Shown here one piece after another: positions 1 to 11,619 of a stretch of DNA of 64,000 nt (its first letter is position 1; each line of letters begins with the position of its first letter). The notes beneath the pieces were generated by a model. The model searched no databases. It was not told the DNA's origin and saw nothing but the letters and a program-made list of their open reading frames with translations. The translations under genes and the position numbers were made by a program. The stretch is from Chaenocephalus aceratus (lineage: Eukaryota; Chordata; Actinopteri; Perciformes; Channichthyidae). The stretch covers positions 62,001-126,000 of the forward strand of contig JAMFTG010000647.1 in NCBI GenBank assembly GCA_023974075.1, in the 5' to 3' direction.

Positions 1-54
1 TGGGGAGATTTTCTCTAACTGGACCTCGTTGAATTTTAGTTGAAGACCCCTGAT

Positions 55-385
55 CTACGTCCAGTGGATGTGTAGGATCTACAGTTTGATAGATATACGA
101 AGATGATGTGAGGTCTCGCCAGGAGAACGTGTACTGTATATGGGGCAGCTTCCATGTAAAGTTAGCGTGGGTGAAAACAGTATTTCCGGTCTCGAAGTTT
201 TCATAATAAAACCGGAAGTATTCCCCACACTGTCAAATGATTACACAGTGATATCTCCATTACTTATCCACTAAAAAACATCAGTTTATCCTTGTTAATT
301 ACACAATATTGATTGGCTTAAATTGTGTACAATGCTTTTGTGTTTTTCACCTTCGATTAGGAGAAACAAATTGTTTTTTCGGAGT
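55..385. repeat. Left arm of a long diverged inverted repeat
   Basis: Reading rightwards, this stretch matches the reverse complement of about 2745-3073 over some 330 bases. The match has scattered substitutions and small gaps; shared words include GGAGAACGTG, ACAGTATTTCCGGTCTCGA and CAATTTAAACC-like blocks. The two arms bracket a 2.3-kb interior that contains an LTR. Either these are two copies of one old repeat in opposite orientation, or they are long terminal arms of one DNA transposon. No coding sequence is visible. Confidence 0.7.
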
Positions 386-1548
386 TTGGAAACTACAGAG
401 TTTCCGAAGACACTCCACTACCCAGAATCCCCAGCTATCGTTTGGGACTACAACATCCGCCTTGCTTTACAAACCCCGTGATTAGCCCTCAAGCTCTGTG
501 ATTGGATGTTGGAGTGGCAGTGCGACAAGGTTACGCTGAGCGTCAAACAGCTCTTTGAAATGGAATGGAACCATGCCAGACTATCCAAAACTGGACTTGG
601 ACGAGTCCAGCCCGGCCCTCCCCCCCCAGAATTACACTTGCTGGCTATTGTGTGTTTCGCAACATGTTCGATGGCACGTCTCTACTGGGAATTGTAGTTT
701 TAAAAGACGTTTTCGTATTTCCCACAATTAGAAGTTGCCAGTATTAAACTGTATACATCTCTGGAGGTTTAGGGGATACAAAACACATTGGTGTTATCAA
801 ATTTAAAACATATAATTAACACATGGGTGAAAATTGCTTGTGTCCATAATGGGCAGCATTAATATACCCACATGACAGCTAAGGTCAGAAGAGCTTTATT
901 TAACAGCTGGTCTTATGTCTGTGACCCCTCCTGTTGTTAATTGATAAGCCTGAAACATGCACTTGTCAAGGTTCAGATGCACATTTAGCAAATATGGCAG
1001 TAGCCATCGATCATCTTAAGATAAGATACTTTATTGATCCCAAGTTGGGAAATGTTTTTGTTACAGCAGCATGTATTACTTTGTTCTACTCCACTACAAT
1101 TTAGAGGTTAACCTGGTATTTTTACTCTACTACATTTATTTTTGTTACTTTAAAGATTCTGATTAATGATGTGAAATATAAACAACCATTAAATCAGACT
1201 TTAGTTACACCCGAGTAAAATTCAGCCTTATCAGTTTGTCTGTTTTTCACATCCTCCTGTTAATATCTTTGGACGTCCTGCACTAAACTGTTTTATTGTA
1301 GAGATCACTACAGTATCTTCTTGATATTTTCTATTCTATATTTCTATCATTGACCCCTATTTTGTATGTAGGCTACTCTTAATATTTAAATGTTTTCATC
1401 AAATATAACTTATTCAACAACTAAATTCAATAACGTGCTTTAACCACTAGGAGGTGCGGTTTAAAAAAACAGTGGTCTAGTTAATAAAACATAATAATAT
1501 CAAACATAATATGACTATTCACTTTATTGTGAAATTAAAACAGAACGG
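386..1548. other. Non-coding stretch between inverted arm and solo LTR
   Basis: I see no supported gene here. Bases 1014-1055 resemble the common fish LINE tail: a GATAAGATA run, then ACTTTATTGATCCCAAGTTGGGAAA. Bases 1070-1240 resemble a widespread fish repeat with a 'TACTCCACTACAATTTA' type end. The short frames at 506-747 have no recognisable domain and are treated as chance. Confidence 0.5.
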
Positions 1549-2113
1549 TGTAGTGGAAACTTCTGTGTAGCAATGTTTGAGGAGTCACCGACTCAGGAAG
1601 GAGACAAGGTAGAGCAGGAGTTTTGATGTCAGAGCACTGATGATTTTATTAAGAGGTACGGCCGGAGAATTCACATCACAAGTCACAGCAGTCACGGTCT
1701 GACTGCACGGGTGGTTGCCACGTCAATTCTGGAGCGCCTCTCTCTTGTCAGCCCATTTAACTGGTTTCAGAGAGAGTCGTCAACATGTTTAGATAAGATA
1801 GCTTTAGATAGTTTGGGCACACTGAGTTACCTGCGTCCGCCACTTATGGCCTCGAATATGTCATACCCTGGAGTCCACAAACAACAAAGAAGGAAGTGTC
1901 CCAGTGCATCCACAACAAAGACCATCTGTGACCTAGTATTGACCGGTCACAGAATGGGAACAATAACATTATTGGCTGAAGCAGCCTGTGTCCTTAAAGG
2001 ACAACAATAACATTATTGGCTGAAGCAGCCTGTGTCCTTAAAGAACATAAATAGACGTCAAGGTTGGTCCTGTATGTCACATCTAGGAGTCTGAGATAAT
2101 TATTTCCCTTACA
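1549..2113 (+). mobile_element. Solo LTR with 5-bp target duplication AACGG
   Basis: The segment starts TGTAGTGGAAAC and ends TTCCCTTACA (TG...CA termini). It is flanked on both sides by AACGG (1544-1548 and 2114-2118), the 5-bp duplication expected of an LTR retrotransposon. No gag, pol or second LTR is adjacent, so it is a solo LTR left by recombination. Related but diverged copies lie at 17411-17902 (plus) and 49685-50760 (minus, interrupted). A block of about 43 bp containing ATTGGCTGAAGCAGCCTG is tandemly duplicated at 1960-2044. Confidence 0.85.
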
Positions 2114-2744
2114 AACGGTAAAGGAAAATACAGTTTCAGTCTCTCGATGTGAAGCTTATGCATTGAACCCACACATAACACACAATTGTATTATGCATTG
2201 TTTATATATACAGTCTATGATTGTACCATGAACTTGTATAGACCTGTAACAGTCAACTGCATGAGGAGTTGGAAAGGTAGTTCAGAAAATCAGTAATATC
2301 TTTAAAAACTACAAAAAAGTCCCTTTCTATCAGATGTGCACCGTTATGGTGTAAATACAGACTATCTACTAATTGGATCAAATATAAAAGTCAGCCGAAT
2401 TAGTGTTGATACTGCAAGGAGACGTATTGTGTGAAAAGAAATGGAAGATGTTGTTTAATTGTTGATATATTTATGGTCCACGTCACGTATTCAGTTTTGG
2501 CGGCATCTCTTCCAGTTTGTCAAAAGGTCTTCTGATCAGGGCTCTATAAATAAATATCTACGGCAGATATGTAATATTTAATGCAACCGAACCGTGTTAC
2601 AATGCCGTTATGTGATGACTTTCAAAGAGAAAAGCAAGAACACTCGGAATAAAGTTTTTTTTTTTTTTTTTTTAAATGTTTTCCGATTTCATATCACATA
2701 AACACCATATCCCGACGTGCATTGCGGCGTGATTTTAGCTTATC

Positions 2745-3073
2745 AAAACCTCTGAAAAAAGAAATGTGTCTCTCAGAATCGAAAGAGAAAAACCTATGGA
2801 AAAAACACAAAAGCATTGTACACAATTTAAACCAATTAATGTCGTATAATTAACTAGGATAAACCGATGTTTTTAGTGGATGAGTAGTGCAGATATCACT
2901 GTTAAATCATTTGATCAATGGTTTTATTATGAAAACGTCGAGACCGGAAATACTGTTTTCAACCCGTAACTTTACATGGAAGCTTGCCGCATATACACGT
3001 TCTCCTGACGAAACCTCAAATCATCTTCGTAATATCTATCAAACTATAGATCCTACATATCGACTGGACGTGG
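2745..3073. repeat. Right arm of the long inverted repeat
   Basis: This is the counterpart of 55-385 in opposite orientation; see that entry. The arm ends at GACTGGACGTGG, the complement of the left arm's CTACGTCCAGTGG start. The bases between the solo LTR and this arm (2119-2744) contain a T20-type run near 2657 and no gene that I can support. Confidence 0.7.
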
Positions 3074-3144
3074 ATTCTAAAAGTACAATATATACTTCTC
3101 GCTAGAAATCTAATCATAAAGCGTTTTAATGGCCAAACTATCCT

Positions 3145-3497
3145 ACAATTTAGGATTTTACAGAGAGGGTTATTTGTGAATAAACAACCCTCTGTAACGT
3201 TTGAAGATGGACGGTGTGGCGCAGTGTGCTGTGCAATGATTATCAGATCAAGGGGTGAAACCCGCCGCTGCTGCGTCTGTAAAGCCGTTGTGTCCTTGGG
3301 CAAAACACTTCACCTGAACTTGCTCCTGTGGGTATTGTCCACAGTACATGACCATTGCATGTATGTGTAATGTTTATTTGTGAAGCGCTTTGAGCATCTG
3401 GAAAAGCGCTATAATAAATATAAGGAATTATTATTATTACAATTTAGGATTTTACAGAGAGGGTTATTTGTGAATAAACAACCCTCTGTAACGTTTG
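3145..3497 (+). mobile_element. tRNA-derived SINE bracketed by a 59-bp direct duplication
   Basis: Bases 3204-3438 carry a tRNA-like head (GTGGCGCAGTG...), the conserved V-SINE type core (GTCCTTGGGCAAAACACTTCACC) and a tail ending GAAGCGCTTTGAGCATCTGG...AATAAATATAAGGAATTATTATT. The flanks 3145-3203 and 3439-3497 read identically over 59 bases (ACAATTTAGG...GTAACGTTTG). SINEs normally make target duplications of about 7-20 bp, so this one is unusually long. The duplicated piece itself can fold, through ACAGAGAGGGTT and AACCCTCTGT. Confidence 0.75.
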
Positions 3498-5429
3498 CAT
3501 TCAACGGGAGCACTAGAGGCCGACAATTTTAAAACGTAATTATAGGTCGTATTAAGCGCTTGAACAAACGACATATTTGGTCGTAATAAGGGCTTAAACA
3601 ATCGACCCATTTGGTCGTATGAGTTGGAGCACTTGTTGCAATTTACCGGATTGTAGTCATTACATTTGACCAACCGTCAAGCTGAATATGCAAAGTATTT
3701 ATTATATTATAACATGCAATTTTTATATCCTGTTTTATAGAAAAGAATAGTTATAACGGTGTTACTGTTTTATTACATGATATACTAAGTTATGTTTCTA
3801 TGAATTTACATATTTACACAGCTGAACGCAAATCATATTATAGGTAATCACTCATATCAAACAAATGCAACTTATTTTATATGCTCTTGTATATTTTACA
3901 TTTTAAATTCAATTTACAGTACTGCTGCTACAACAGAATTCCCCCAGCTGTCTGTTATCTTGACGTCACATTTTCGAAATATACTGTATGACTCAAATAA
4001 GCGTCAAATGAAATGTCCTTTTATCTTTTCTTTATCAGAAGTTATCATTTATCAGAAGTTATCATTCTATCATTTTATTGTCACTTACTCAACATGATGA
4101 AGCACATTGCATTAAATAGGAGCCTTTACATTGAACTCTTGTAATAAAGTTAGATGTAGAAAGTACATGTAATGGGATAACAGGTGGAAACTAGGTGTTA
4201 GCTACATCTAGAAAAAAGCTTTTTTTCTCTTTTTGTGAGATATTTTGAGGTCTTTAACATTTAATAAACCAACTTTATCAAAGCCTATCCCTCAAATGTC
4301 CCCCTCACCCTCACTATTCCAGTGTGACACAATCATTTTAGAGGCGGTTTCCGTGTCAGCCCGAGTCCCAGTGCTGCGTTACACCGAGTCCTCCTTGTGG
4401 CAGAACAGAGGAGAGTCCTGAGAGGATTAACTAACACTTCTCTGTGAGTGGACGACTGGAGACACAATCAACACCTGCTGTCACAGCTGAGAATCACATG
4501 TCTAATGTGGCACAACGGGACAGTGGGGGTAGGGGTGTGTATCGGTCGCTTCATGGCCATCTGAAGTAAAGAGCTGATGAGGCCAAAATCACTTCTGAGG
4601 TTAAGAAATGCAAAATGGTTTTGGAGTAGTTTTCAAATAATGGCCAGAAAGTGACTCCTCTGAGATAAACGGGTGAAAATAATAATACTTTACCACATAA
4701 CTGCTCCTTTTTCAGGCCTACAGACAGTTACAGACTGTGGTGGAGTGTATCCTGTAATGATAAGAGCAACATCTTGTATCCTATGTGTCCTTGTTTTGTT
4801 GTGCTTTCTTCACAGTCTTGTGTCATTCATCCTTCAGCTAATGCCTGGCAGAGACTCAATCTCGCCTTACTCAGTCTAGCCTGAACAGGAAAACTGACAC
4901 AGCAGCTAAACGGGGAGCGAACAGCAACAACACACAGACAGCGTAGGGAGATTAGAGGGAGAAAGAAAAGGAGTCAACACTGAACAGGATGGGCAATTTA
5001 TATGGCTCTGTTTGTCCTTAAACTGCAATTAATGTTTATTCCTGGTTAATACATTGCTAACTGCGCCAATAGGTTTAGGTTTTGAATAAAAAAGCTGGAT
5101 TTTTTTTGGTATTTTACTGTGTTATAACAAGGCCAAGTAGGATATGTTTTCTGTCTGATAGTAGAATTAGGGAAAAATTAGTGAACCCATTTTCATGAAA
5201 TTTCTAAGAGGGTTTTAACAGGGGCAATTCGTAAAAAAAAATGTAAACATAGCGAGGCAGGGCATTATATCTGTTACAAGCCATAAGTAAGAAGAAGTTT
5301 TGGGTTGCCAGGTTGTGGAAAATCCTGCTTTAATTCATCAGGGATGCTCCCCAATTAATTGTTCTTAAACTCATATAAAGAGAACCATTACCGGAAAACC
5401 GGGTACTCATATTGTTCCTTTTCACTGAC
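3498..5429. other. AT-rich non-coding stretch downstream of mxra7 exons
   Basis: This is mostly AT-rich sequence without a recognisable exon. The last coding exon and 3' UTR of mxra7 should lie here or beyond the window's left edge, but I could not identify the expected VQREQ-type C-terminal peptide on the minus strand. The short frame at 4673-4879 has no domain that I recognise. Confidence 0.4.
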
Positions 5430-7432
5430 CTCTGCTCCTCTTCCAGCTCCTCTGACGACATCATCTTCTCCAAGTGATGGGATCGTGCCTTTCCAGGGAC
5501 GTACTTCAAGGAATCGTTTATCTCCTCTTTATCTGATGAAGCAGATCATCCTTGATAAGAAATCTTACACCAAACATTTATTTTGAAATAAATAGTTGCA
5601 TATATTTGAAAATGTATCTCACCATCTATCCCCGGGCTCTCTGTGGCTCCTTCAGTCTGAGGGATTGAGAAAGCACACTTTAGGAGTTGCTTTTCAGAGA
5701 GCCCAATGTATGACCTACGACACGACGAGGCCTCGGACGACCAGTCCACCTCTAAGCTCTCGTGTCTACACCCAGAACTGGGCACGGACAGGCTGGTTGT
5801 CGAGTGGTGCTTAACTGGTGTTGCCACTTCTTTTGTGAGAGGGTGAGGATGTGCCTCCTCCTGTCAAATAATTAAGGGGTAAAAAGAGGGGCATTTTTTT
5901 CTCCCTTAAACTTGATCAATTCATGTTTTCTTAGGTAGCCCCGGATTAGAAACTGGTTTACAGATATTGAACTCCAAACAAATACCCCCTTGTGTTACCT
6001 GTATTTCTCACCTCTCCTGAATGCTGATCTGGCCTACACTTGGCGCAGGTGTCAGGTTAGCTTTTCATACCTTTCTCCCTTGGGTGCTGATTTGACCTCT
6101 TTACATGCAGACATCCAGTTTTTAAAAAACAGGCCAGTGAGGGTCTTTAACATTGCTGATATGTGTGGAGGAGGCTCTATTGCCATATTAGTGAAACCAA
6201 CATATATCAAAAGAAGACTAAAGTTGTGTTGCCCTTTTCTTATTATTGATACCAATGTATGCTAAAAGACACAAAAATACTGTCATGGTCAGTCCGTGTT
6301 GCCCTCACCCACGTTTATTTTGTGGGATGTTTTTCTACTAGAAATATCCCAATAGTTGGAAATCAACTACTTTTAAAGTACTTTGCTTTGGTACAATTTT
6401 TAATATTTACTTGAGTTTTCCATTATATTTTAATTAACATTGTTATGCTTTCGTTTACAAGCCCATTTGTTATATTATTGAATAATAAGTTGATTATTTC
6501 CCTGATTGATAAAACAATATTTAGTCTAAATTATAATTAAATTACAGTTTCTCTTAACGAAATATGACCTCTTCAAATGTCTTCTTTATTCAGTTAACTA
6601 ACTTTATTTTTGCGGTAGAATTTCAGAAAAATATCATCGGCTAATAAAATGTAAAGAAAAGTTACATACTAAACTACCCACCAGTCTATATAAGAAATTA
6701 GCCTCATAGACTTGCTACAATGTTAAGATCTTTCTAACATATTAATGAATCAGTAATAATAATCCAATAATAATAAAGCAAACGTATCTCTATTCATTTT
6801 TCTACCCCACCTGAAGTAAAATTTCAAAGGAACAGCTACATATACATCACTTGTATATTTCCATACTTCCACCAGTGTACTTTTTACTCCACTAAATGCA
6901 ACATATTAAAAATAATAATCCTTTAAACTACACGTATTTCATGTCTCCTATCTTGCCTTTTACTTTTATAGGCGATACATTATTACGTTACACTTTAGTG
7001 AATTCAATTTATAATGCAGCTAAGGAGTGTTTGGTAGCATTGCTGCTTCGTCCACCTCTGACTGGACATGCACACTGTACTTGAGTGGGAGGTGAAGTCA
7101 GTAAAACAGATTATGCAATATAAAACAAACAATCACAACTCTCTCATAACGGTATTGGACTACAGATTACTTACTGAAAGCACAGACTTCACTACATCCC
7201 AGTGATCATGCGAGCTTGCGCTGATCTCACACCAGTCGTCCGCCGCCTTCTTCTTCTTGTCCGGCAGATGGCCGTTCTGCCTCGGCCCCGCTTCATCTAA
7301 TCCTCTGGCTGCACTGTGTCCGAAATAACTTGCAAATTCGGCGCTAGGCGATGAGCCGCTAAATAAAGACGTAGCGACCACAATAGCGAGCAGCGTGAAG
7401 ATAACAGCGGATATTACAAAAGTTAGATCCAT
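5430..7432 (-). CDS. mxra7: Matrix-remodeling-associated protein 7 (partial, three exons)
   Basis: Three minus-strand exons join in phase: 7432-7175 (ATG to donor GTAAGT), 5860-5623 (acceptor TTTGACAG, donor GTGAGA) and 5532-5430 (acceptor TTCATCAG, donor GTCAGT). Residues 4-24 (LTFVISAVIFTLLAIVVATS) form a hydrophobic signal anchor, so the product is a small single-pass membrane protein. The middle exon is a poorly conserved, Ser/Glu-rich linker. The third exon encodes LKYVPGKARSHHLEKMM then SSEELEEEQR, which matches the conserved C-terminal region of vertebrate MXRA7 (KYSPGK...KKMMTKEELEEEQR). The terminal exon expected after EEEQR was not found, so the model is incomplete at its 3' end. 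Linkage to SRSF2 on the same strand matches human 17q25. Molecular function is not known from sequence. The identification rests on the anchor, the C-terminal motif and synteny. Confidence 0.78.
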
Positions 7433-8398
7433 TTCTGTGGAGCCTGGTGGTGTTAACAGGCCTGTGTTGTGACCGTCGACCCCGCTTTCTGTTCACCTGA
7501 GTCGGCCGCATTCAATTACAGTCGGCCATCCCGCTGCTTGTATTAATCCTCCCCAGACATCAACGTTAACGAGCAGCGTTTATGGGATATACTACAATCT
7601 CCTCTCGGAGTAGGACGTCACATCCTCCGGCCCCGCCCCCACGTCAGCAGAGTGCCCCAGTTTTATTACCCCGCTCCGCCCCCACCCACCACGTCCAGGT
7701 GCAACGTGCCCAGCTCCTCTTCTGCTGGTAATCGCCTCAGAGGTGAGAGTAGCGCACACCGGGAGATGGTGATGGTTTGTGACAGCACCAAACTGATGGA
7801 GTCAGGCTCGGTTTACAGTCTGCACCAGGGATTAATCGACACCTTCAAACTACATTACCCCCAGAGTAATCTACAGTCATAATGGTTGAACCCAATATAA
7901 TATTGCATATTCCGATTTGTATTTTAAAACAATTTATTGTGCATGTTTCTTTAATTGAACTCATTAAATAACAGTAAACATATCCCACATTAACTTATCC
8001 TGGTGCTCAATTCTTGTTGAAATACACGGCTTCAACAATCAAGTTCAGTTTAAATATCTTTACATCCAAAAAATGTGCTTGGAATAATTAGTTAATTATT
8101 AAATCTATATACTTTCTTCTTAAATAATTTATAAAATGTGAAAAACTCCTATGAAAAATGTGTGATTAAAAACTACAAAAGCTTAGAACACTTTTTCCCA
8201 AACAGTAGTCACTGTGGCCGTATTAGAACTATGAGACAATGATAAATGTTATTATATAGTGTGACAGTGGCACAATTGGAAAAGTCACATTAATGCAAAG
8301 TTTAACAGAGAACAATCATTTCATTGTCAATGCAAACCATTCTGATAGTTGTGCGTATGACAAATAAATACTTGAAACTTGATTTGGAACGACAGATG
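7433..8398. other. mxra7 promoter/5' UTR region and spacer to srsf2
   Basis: Bases 7433-7700 are GC-rich with CpGs and probably hold the mxra7 5' UTR and promoter. The plus-strand frame at 7652-7882 runs against the gene and has no homology that I recognise. From about 7880 to 8380 the sequence is AT-rich, with nothing I can name. Confidence 0.5.
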
Positions 8399-10371
8399 TT
8401 TATTGACATTCACCTAAAGCAATTACAAGACGTGTGAGGTTCACAGAGGAATGAAATACACAAATAATTTCTTTAAGCAGCCTGGACTGCCCATTAAACC
8501 CTTCACTAGGAGTCATACTGGATTCAATTAAAAAAAAAAGCAAGCAAAACCAGTTATTAACAGTGGATAAACCACAGAGGAGGGGAGGAGAGGGGGAATA
8601 GAGAGAAAAGGAAGGAGAGAATCTGTACAGCACATGGGGAGGGGGGGGGAGATCACAAGACAGGAGAGGAGAGGATAGATGATCTGCCACACTTCTGAGC
8701 TTACAAACCGGCAAACAGCAGCGGAGGGTCGAGCCCCGGAACAGCGCCGGGCACTCAGCACCGCAACACGCCACACCATGTCACCACCGCACTGCACCGC
8801 ATCTTAACAGCTAACCAGCATTACTCAACTGCTACACAACTGCGCCTAGTGCACAAAGGATACACAAGAAAGAGGGTTAGAGTCATAGGAAAGCAACTTT
8901 AACCAGACAGAAAATAGAGATTTGACAGAAAATAAAAACATGTAGTCTGCGGGATAAGCAAATTAAAATATTAAGTGCCTTTTTCACTGTACAGAAAAAA
9001 AAAAAATCTCCATAAGAGTGGTAAAACAGATGTAAAAGCTCTGAACATTCAACTACACCCTGCAAATAAAACGTTCATATTCATTTAGAAAGAGTATTAA
9101 ACAAGGGGTTAAATTAAAGGAAATGTAAGTTCATAAAAAAGTGCAAGGGTAATCAAAATGCAATAAACCCAATTTAAATCAGCAAGAGAAGAACTTATTT
9201 TAAATCCCTTTCAAATTGCTCAACTTCGCAAACAATGATCACATCAATGTTACAAAATTGTTTTTGTAAATAAAGTCAAATCTAAACATTTTAGACCAAG
9301 CTCCAATAACCTTTCAGTCTGCTTTCAGTGGTAATAGTAGAGTCCACTTGCTCAATGTGAGACTCTTCCTGATGTCCTCAGCAAAGGCTCAGTCATCTGA
9401 GATCTGCAAAGAAAGACAAAACAGAATTAGGAAATGCCAAAAATATTTTATTTCTAAAAACTCCTGAAGCTGACCTAGACATGTAATCACAGTGCTTGTC
9501 TGATCTGCTCACAATAACATTAATCATAGTGCATTTTCCCTCTGGGCATCTTCATGTATACCCAACATTTCTAGTAACTTTCACATTTGTTTACACACCT
9601 TACCCGGCCCCCCTTTACAATAGTACTAGCTCTAACAAGTCTTACACCCGGGCGAATTGGAAAAACAAACCTCGGGGGTCCGTTCCCTTTGTGAGACAGA
9701 GGAGCCCACAGGAACAGGTGGGCACTGACTGCTCAGTGCATCTGCCTGTGATCCCCGCCAACGTACCTCACCACACCACCTCACACACCAACTGACAGCC
9801 CGAACCACTGCCATGACGACCTGCTCCATAGCAACCACCGTTGCCTTGGTGACCTGCTCCTTAGCAACTGCCATAGTTCTCAGCAATCAGGCAGGTCACA
9901 AGGGCGGGTCACACACTAACTGCTCTCACACTGCCACACCCCCATCTCCTCCTCCTCTCTTTGCAAACAGGACTCCGCAGCTTGGAGGAAAGAATTCCAC
10001 ATTTAGGTGAACGTTTTTGAGTGAAGCACCCCACGTCCCTCCCATACAGCCCATTTTGAAATATAGGTTACACTAGGTCCAATCAACCCAAATCTCCTGT
10101 TGTCTGTGGGTGCATAGATTGGCAATGCAAAGTACAGCACACACAGAACTAGGACTGTAGACAACATCAGTCCAAATCTTATTTTTACCATTTAAAAAAA
10201 AAATGATTCTGCCGACTTTGTTGCTTTTGTGCAAATGCATGACATGTAGCACCAAGACTGCAGAATAATAACCCAACTGATGACAAATAGCCATTTAAGG
10301 AATACTATTTGAAGCAAATAATATATTACACCCTTCCCCCTTAATACCGTCATGCTTTGTCCAAGACTGGA
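8399..10371 (-). other. srsf2: srsf2 3' UTR with candidate regulated intron and poly(A) signal
   Basis: The region lies downstream of the srsf2 stop codon. A minus-strand AATAAA is at 8404-8399. A good 3' splice site (TTTGTCTTTCTTTGCAG) places a terminal exon start at 9403, and a donor (CCGG then GTAAGG) ends an upstream exon at 9604, giving a candidate 200-base 3'-UTR intron at 9603-9404. Mammalian SRSF2 autoregulates by alternative splicing in its 3' UTR, which triggers nonsense-mediated decay; this layout fits, but the link is inference. Open frames across the region (8400-8797, 9496-10294) are non-coding shadows. Confidence 0.65.
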
Positions 10372-11619
10372 TTAAGTCTCTGCTCCGTTGTCCTCTGGAG
10401 ATTTTGGCCTACTCTTGGATTTGGAGCGGGACCTCGATTTGGACCCTCTGTTTGAAGGCGGGGTTCGACTCCTTGACCTAGAAGACCGGAACTTTGAGGG
10501 AGATTTTGTCTTGCTTCGTCTTGGGGACTTGGACTTAGACTTTGACCTGGAGTCGGAGTGAGACCTGGAGCGGCTGTAGTGGTGGCGGCTCCTGGAGCGG
10601 GATCGGCTCCTACTCCTGGAGCGGCTGCGGCTACGTCTGCGACGTCGAGGGCTGGCTGAACGACTGGGAATACAGAGAGAAGAACAAACCAAAATAAGAT
10701 GGAAACTGACAAGACCTATTGTCAGAGAAAAAGAACACTCACAATCAGGATAATCGTGAATATCCTCACACCAAGTCTTAGACAATTTTGCTGTTTTAAA
10801 GTGTATTTTAGTTATGCAGGTGCTCCTATCTGTAATGCAATGCTTAGTATTTGTATTCCATTTTTAGGTTTTAAAAGTCTATTTTGAAGATAATCAGAAT
10901 AATTTCGTCAATGACAGAATCTTAGTCAGTATAATATTGTCCCATGCCTACAAAATCAAGGATTGATGATGAATGACTCCTAATACTTGCAGATTACTAG
11001 ATATTAAAACAATGGTTAGATGCAGACTTACTATATTATATCCACAGCAACTATATGTAAGTAAAGCTACAACAAAGAATAGTAACTACATAATGATAAA
11101 TGAACTGTCCTGTTAAACTGAAAGGGTTGCTTCAACTTGAGAAACACTAACATACATGGAAAACAGAAGATGACAAGGTTAGTTATGTTTTGCACAATTT
11201 TGACTTCTCCTCCTATAGCAACAATACGCCACAGCTAAACCTAGTATCCACAACAGTATTTACCTCCTGCGTCCGCCGTACCCCCCTCCGGATCTGCGCG
11301 GCGGAGCCCCTCTCCGGCTGTACATGGAGTCCGGGGGTCTCCCGTAGCGGGCCATCTGCACCCGGAGCTCCCGCCCGTCCAGCAGCGCGCCGTCCATAGC
11401 ATCCATTGCGTCCTCGGCGTCGCGCTTGTCAAGGAATCGCACGAAGGCGAACCCGCGGCTCTCCTTAGTGTACCTGTCCCGGGGGATGTAAACATCTCCC
11501 ACACGGCCGTACTTCTCAAAAACTCGGCGCAGAGTCTCCGGTGAAGTACGGTACGTCAGGTTGTCCACTTTCAGGGAGGTCATCCCCTCAACGTCTGGCG
11601 GCGCCCTTCCGTAGCTCAT
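10372..11619 (-). CDS. srsf2: Serine/arginine-rich splicing factor 2 (SC35)
   Basis: There are two coding exons: 11619-11264 (ATG to donor GTAAAT) and 10663-10372 (acceptor TTCCCAG, stop TAA), joining in phase to a 215-residue protein (human SRSF2 has 221). Residues about 14-92 form the RRM, with RNP2 (LKVDNL) and RNP1 (RGFAFVRF). A Gly/Arg hinge ([11 protein letters not shown]) follows. The second exon encodes the RS domain, with runs of RSRSRS and [16 protein letters not shown], ending [10 protein letters not shown]. The protein acts in the nucleus, binding exonic enhancers and recruiting U1/U2 factors through the phosphorylated RS tail. The intron sits at the RRM/RS boundary as in vertebrate SRSF2. 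No frameshift is visible. The 3' UTR shows a candidate autoregulatory intron. Srsf8-type retrocopies lack this intron, so this is the parental gene. Confidence 0.97.

Noticed and set aside
8400..8797. Two overlapping minus-strand frames of 89 and 124 codons
   Set aside because: They lie in the srsf2 3' UTR, have no domain, and include low-complexity purine/pyrimidine runs.
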